From: an uncultured Vogesella sp.
GTDB taxonomy: Bacteria > Pseudomonadota > Gammaproteobacteria > Burkholderiales > Chromobacteriaceae
Assembly: GCA_946479405.1 (NCBI GenBank)
Contig: CAMLGD010000140.1
Span: 1 to 8,946, forward strand
Length of the DNA: 8,946 bases
Reading direction: 5' to 3'
The position numbers were made by a program, and so were the translations under genes. Shown here one piece after another: positions 6,378-8,946 of this stretch. Within the stretch, counting starts at the first letter, position 1; the number at the start of each line of letters is the position of its first letter. Under the pieces are notes generated by a model. The model saw only the letters and a list, made by a program, of their open reading frames with translations, had not been told where the DNA came from and ran no database searches.

Positions 6378-6686
6378 ATGAACGAGGACATCCTGAAACG
6401 GGTGCAAGCCAATCCAAAGTTCGCACAACTGGTACACAAGAAAACCAGCTTCGGATGGCTGCTCAGCATCATCATGCTGGCAATCTACTACGGCTTCATC
6501 CTGGTACTTGCCTTCTCCCCGGCCACGCTGGGTGCTTCGCTGTCCGGCGGCATCACCACGGTTGGCATTCCTGTCGGCGTCGCCATCATCCTGTCCGCCT
6601 TCGTGCTGACCGGCATTTATGTGCGCAAGGCCAACACCGAGTTCGACGAACTCACCCAGCAGATCGTTGAGGAGGCAAAACAATGA
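6378..6686 (+). CDS. yjcH: DUF485 inner-membrane protein YjcH
   Basis: This 102-residue membrane protein matches E. coli YjcH through most of its length: [19 protein letters not shown] against SIIMLAVYIGFILLIAFAP, and [20 protein letters not shown] against SFVLTGIYIWRANGEFDRL. There are two membrane helices (about 26-49 and 61-82) with an acidic C-terminal tail. YjcH is nearly always encoded beside the acetate permease ActP and is thought to assist it; its exact role is not established. Start ATG 6378 follows the AAAGGAGG site. Its TGA overlaps the actP ATG by four bases (ATGA at 6683-6686), so the two are probably translationally coupled. Confidence 0.95.
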   Translation: MNEDILKRVQANPKFAQLVHKKTSFGWLLSIIMLAIYYGFILVLAFSPATLGASLSGGITTVGIPVGVAIILSAFVLTGIYVRKANTEFDELTQQIVEEAKQ

Positions 6687-8362
6687 ATAAATGGCTGAAA
6701 CATGCAGCGTTTGCCACGCTGGCCACCCTCCCGGCCGCAGCCATGGCCGCAGGGGCCATTGACGGCGACGTGACCAAGCAGGCGACCAACTGGACCGCCA
6801 TCATCATGTTCCTGGTATTTGTCGGCGCCACACTGTTCATTACCTACTGGGCGGCGCGTCGTACCCAGTCGGCCTCCGACTTCTATACCGGGGGCGGCGG
6901 CATTACCGGGTTCCAGAACGGTCTGGCGATTGCCGGTGACTACATGTCTGCGGCATCGTTCCTGGGTATTTCCGCCATGGTGTTCGAGAAGGGCTATGAC
7001 GGCCTGATCTACTCCATGGGCTTTCTGGTTGGCTGGCCGATCATCCTGTTCCTGGTGGCCGAGCGCCTGCGCAACCTTGGCAAGTTCACTTTTGCCGACG
7101 TGGCCTCCTATCGCCTGCAACAGGGCCCGGTGCGCACCTTTGCCGCCACCGGCACCCTGGTAGTGGTTGCTCTGTACCTGATCGCGCAGATGGTCGGTGC
7201 CGGCAAGCTGATCCAGCTGCTGTTCGGCATGAGCTACTCGTCCGCGGTGGTGCTGGTCGGCGTGCTGATGGTGCTGTACGTGACCTTCGGCGGCATGTTG
7301 GCCACCACCTGGGTGCAGATCATCAAGGCCGTCATCCTGCTGTGCGGCGCCACCTTCATGGCGTTCATGGTGATGTCCTCGGTCGGTTTCAGCCCTGAAG
7401 CACTGTTCCAGAAAGCCACGGCAATCCACGCCAAGGGCATCGCCATCATGTCCCCGGGCAAGGCCGACCCGATCGACTCGATCTCGCTGGGTCTCGCCCT
7501 GATGTTCGGTACCGCTGGCCTGCCGCACATCCTGATGCGCTTCTTCACCGTGTCCGACGCCAAGGAAGCCCGCAAGTCGGTGTTCTTCGCCACCGGTTTC
7601 ATCGGCTACTTCTACATCCTGACCTTCATCATCGGTTTTGGCGCCATCATGCTGGTACTCAACCAGCCGCACTTCATGGAAACCATCGTGAAGAACGGCA
7701 AGGAAGTGACCCAGCTGGTGGGCGGCTCCAACATGGCAGCCATCCACCTGGCCAACGCCGTGGGCGGTGACCTGTTCCTGGGCTTCATCTCGGCGGTCGC
7801 CTTCGCCACCATCCTGGCAGTGGTCGCCGGCCTGGCCCTGTCCGGCGCCTCGGCGGTATCGCACGACCTGTACGCCTCGGTGATCAAGAAGGGCAAGGCC
7901 AACGAAGCCGACGAAATCCGCGTCTCCAAGATCACCACCGTGGTCCTGGGCGTGGTCGCCATCGTGCTGGGCCTCTTGTTCGAGAAGCAGAACATCGCCT
8001 TCATGGTCGGTCTGGCGTTCTCGATCGCCGCTTCGGCCAACTTCCCGATCCTGTTCCTGTCGATGTTCTGGAAAGGTCTGACCACCCGCGGCGCGGTGAT
8101 CGGCGGCTTTATCGGTCTGATCTCGGCGGTGCTGCTGATCGTGTTGGGCCCGGCAGTGTGGGTCGACGTGATGAAGCACGAAGCCGCCATCTTCCCGTAC
8201 AAGAACCCGGCCATCTTCTCGATGCCCCTGGCCTTCGCCTTCACCTGGCTGTTCTCGGTGCTGGATAACTCGAAGCAGGCCAGCGAAGAAAAAGCCAAGT
8301 TCGACGCCCAGTACGTCCGTGCCATGACCGGCATCGGCGCCACCGGTGCGTCCAAGCATTAA
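6683..8362 (+). CDS. actP: Acetate/Na+ symporter ActP (cation/acetate permease)
   Basis: This 559-residue sodium:solute symporter (SSS) family protein is highly similar to E. coli ActP (549 aa). Shared stretches include [54 protein letters not shown] (203-216), [19 protein letters not shown] (275-293), and HLANAVGG leading into [20 protein letters not shown]. An N-terminal signal-like segment (1-22, ending AMA) is also typical of ActP, followed by about 13 membrane helices. The protein takes up acetate and other short monocarboxylates with Na+ across the inner membrane. SD GAGGAGG (6669-6675) lies seven bases from the ATG, which overlaps the yjcH stop. The slightly longer loop around 328-346 ([16 protein letters not shown]) differs from E. 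coli. Codon use is strongly GC-biased, suggesting good expression. Confidence 0.97.
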   Translation: MNKWLKHAAFATLATLPAAAMAAGAIDGDVTKQATNWTAIIMFLVFVGATLFITYWAARRTQSASDFYTGGGGITGFQNGLAIAGDYMSAASFLGISAMVFEKGYDGLIYSMGFLVGWPIILFLVAERLRNLGKFTFADVASYRLQQGPVRTFAATGTLVVVALYLIAQMVGAGKLIQLLFGMSYSSAVVLVGVLMVLYVTFGGMLATTWVQIIKAVILLCGATFMAFMVMSSVGFSPEALFQKATAIHAKGIAIMSPGKADPIDSISLGLALMFGTAGLPHILMRFFTVSDAKEARKSVFFATGFIGYFYILTFIIGFGAIMLVLNQPHFMETIVKNGKEVTQLVGGSNMAAIHLANAVGGDLFLGFISAVAFATILAVVAGLALSGASAVSHDLYASVIKKGKANEADEIRVSKITTVVLGVVAIVLGLLFEKQNIAFMVGLAFSIAASANFPILFLSMFWKGLTTRGAVIGGFIGLISAVLLIVLGPAVWVDVMKHEAAIFPYKNPAIFSMPLAFAFTWLFSVLDNSKQASEEKAKFDAQYVRAMTGIGATGASKH

Positions 8363-8378
8363 TCTGCAACTCATGCCC

Positions 8379-8400
8379 GCCGCACCCGCCAGGGTGCGGC
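8379..8400 (+). other. Intercistronic stem-loop between actP and acs
   Basis: GCCGCACCC (8379-8387) pairs perfectly over 9 bp with GGGTGCGGC (8392-8400) around a 4-nt loop. No T-tract follows, so it is unlikely to be a full intrinsic terminator. It lies inside the 64-bp gap between actP and acs and may act in mRNA stability or partial attenuation. Confidence 0.6.
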
Positions 8401-8426
8401 ATCCGGCACGCTACAAGGAGAACACA

Positions 8427-8946
8427 ATGTCCACCCTCGAATCGATCCTGAAAGAAACCCGCAGCTTCCCGCCCTCCGACGACTTCCGTCGCAAGGCCGG
8501 CATTTCCGGCATGGAAGCCTACAACGCGCTGTGCGAGCAGGCTGACGATCACTACCTGTCGTTCTGGGGGGACTTGGCTCGCGAACAGATCACCTGGAAG
8601 AAGCCGTTCTCACGCGTGCTCGACGACAGCAACGCCCCGTTCTTCAAATGGTTCGACGACGGCGTGCTGAACGTTTCCTACAACTGCCTCGACCGCCATC
8701 TGCCGCTCAATGCCAACAAGATCGCGCTGATTTTCGAAGCGGATGACGGCGACGTCACCCGCGTCACCTACGCCGAACTGCACCGCCGCGTCTGCCAGTT
8801 TGCCAACGGCCTGAAGAGCCTCGGCATCGCCAAGGGCGACCGCGTGGTGATCTACATGCCGATGGTGATCGAAGCCATCGTCGCCATGCAGGCCTGCGCC
8901 CGCATCGGCGCCATCCACTCCGTGGTGTTCGGCGGCTTCTCCGCCG
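8427..8946 (+). CDS. acs: Acetyl-CoA synthetase, N-terminal part (3' truncated by window end)
   Basis: The first 173 codons of a gene whose product normally has about 650 residues. The enzyme activates acetate with ATP to acetyl-AMP and then forms acetyl-CoA. The visible part holds the acetyl-CoA synthetase N-terminal region ([40 protein letters not shown]) and the start of the AMP-binding domain ([47 protein letters not shown]). The P-loop-like motif and the C-terminal acetylated lysine lie beyond the window. Start ATG 8427 has SD AAGGAG (8415-8420) six bases away. It follows actP on the same strand and completes the pathway: ActP imports acetate and Acs activates it. Propionyl-CoA synthetase is a less likely alternative given the close Acs match and actP neighbour. 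Confidence 0.95.
   Translation, partial: MSTLESILKETRSFPPSDDFRRKAGISGMEAYNALCEQADDHYLSFWGDLAREQITWKKPFSRVLDDSNAPFFKWFDDGVLNVSYNCLDRHLPLNANKIALIFEADDGDVTRVTYAELHRRVCQFANGLKSLGIAKGDRVVIYMPMVIEAIVAMQACARIGAIHSVVFGGFSA

Noticed and set aside
6617..8374. A 585-codon open frame antisense to the whole of actP
   Set aside because: Its translation is a low-complexity Gly/His/Gln/Asp/Arg-rich sequence, as expected from the complement of a GC-rich third-position-biased gene, and it has no family resemblance. The + strand ActP match is decisive.

Overview
The window looks like ordinary chromosome from a GC-rich betaproteobacterium. My best guess is Neisseriales, of the Chromobacterium / Vogesella / Aquitalea type. 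The guess rests on the short H-NS protein with a WTGRGRKP DNA-binding tip, GC-rich third codon positions, and close matches to proteobacterial YgfZ, YjcH, ActP and Acs. No database search was possible, so this is inference. I see no mobile element, CRISPR array, tRNA or rRNA.

Left part (1-3593). The 3' end of an M14 zinc carboxypeptidase gene on + faces a 549-residue minus-strand protein across a strong bidirectional terminator. That protein has a degenerate PilZ-like region near its C-terminus. Next on the minus strand come a 107-residue H-NS-family nucleoid protein, with its own terminator and an AT-rich promoter region, and ygfZ, a folate-binding protein of Fe-S cluster maintenance.

Middle (3594-5169). 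A divergent promoter region separates ygfZ from a DMT/EamA-family exporter with YddG-like motifs on +. The exporter converges on a small Trp/Gln-rich minus-strand protein of unknown function. That small gene lies 44 bp downstream of a LysR-type regulator and is probably co-transcribed with it.

Right part (5170-8946). The LysR-type regulator (minus) is divergent from an acetate-uptake and activation cluster on +: yjcH (DUF485), actP (acetate/Na+ symporter) and the first 173 codons of acs (acetyl-CoA synthetase). ActP imports acetate and Acs converts it to acetyl-CoA. The 311-bp divergent spacer is AT-rich and contains a perfect 15-bp palindrome with the T-N11-A form of a LysR box. This makes the regulator a reasonable candidate controller of acetate use. 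The gene order yjcH-actP-acs differs from the E. coli order acs-yjcH-actP.

I did not find a clearly new biological system. The most interesting items are the LysR-linked acetate locus with its operator-like palindrome, the unusual PilZ-like protein, and the small orphan protein behind the LysR gene.
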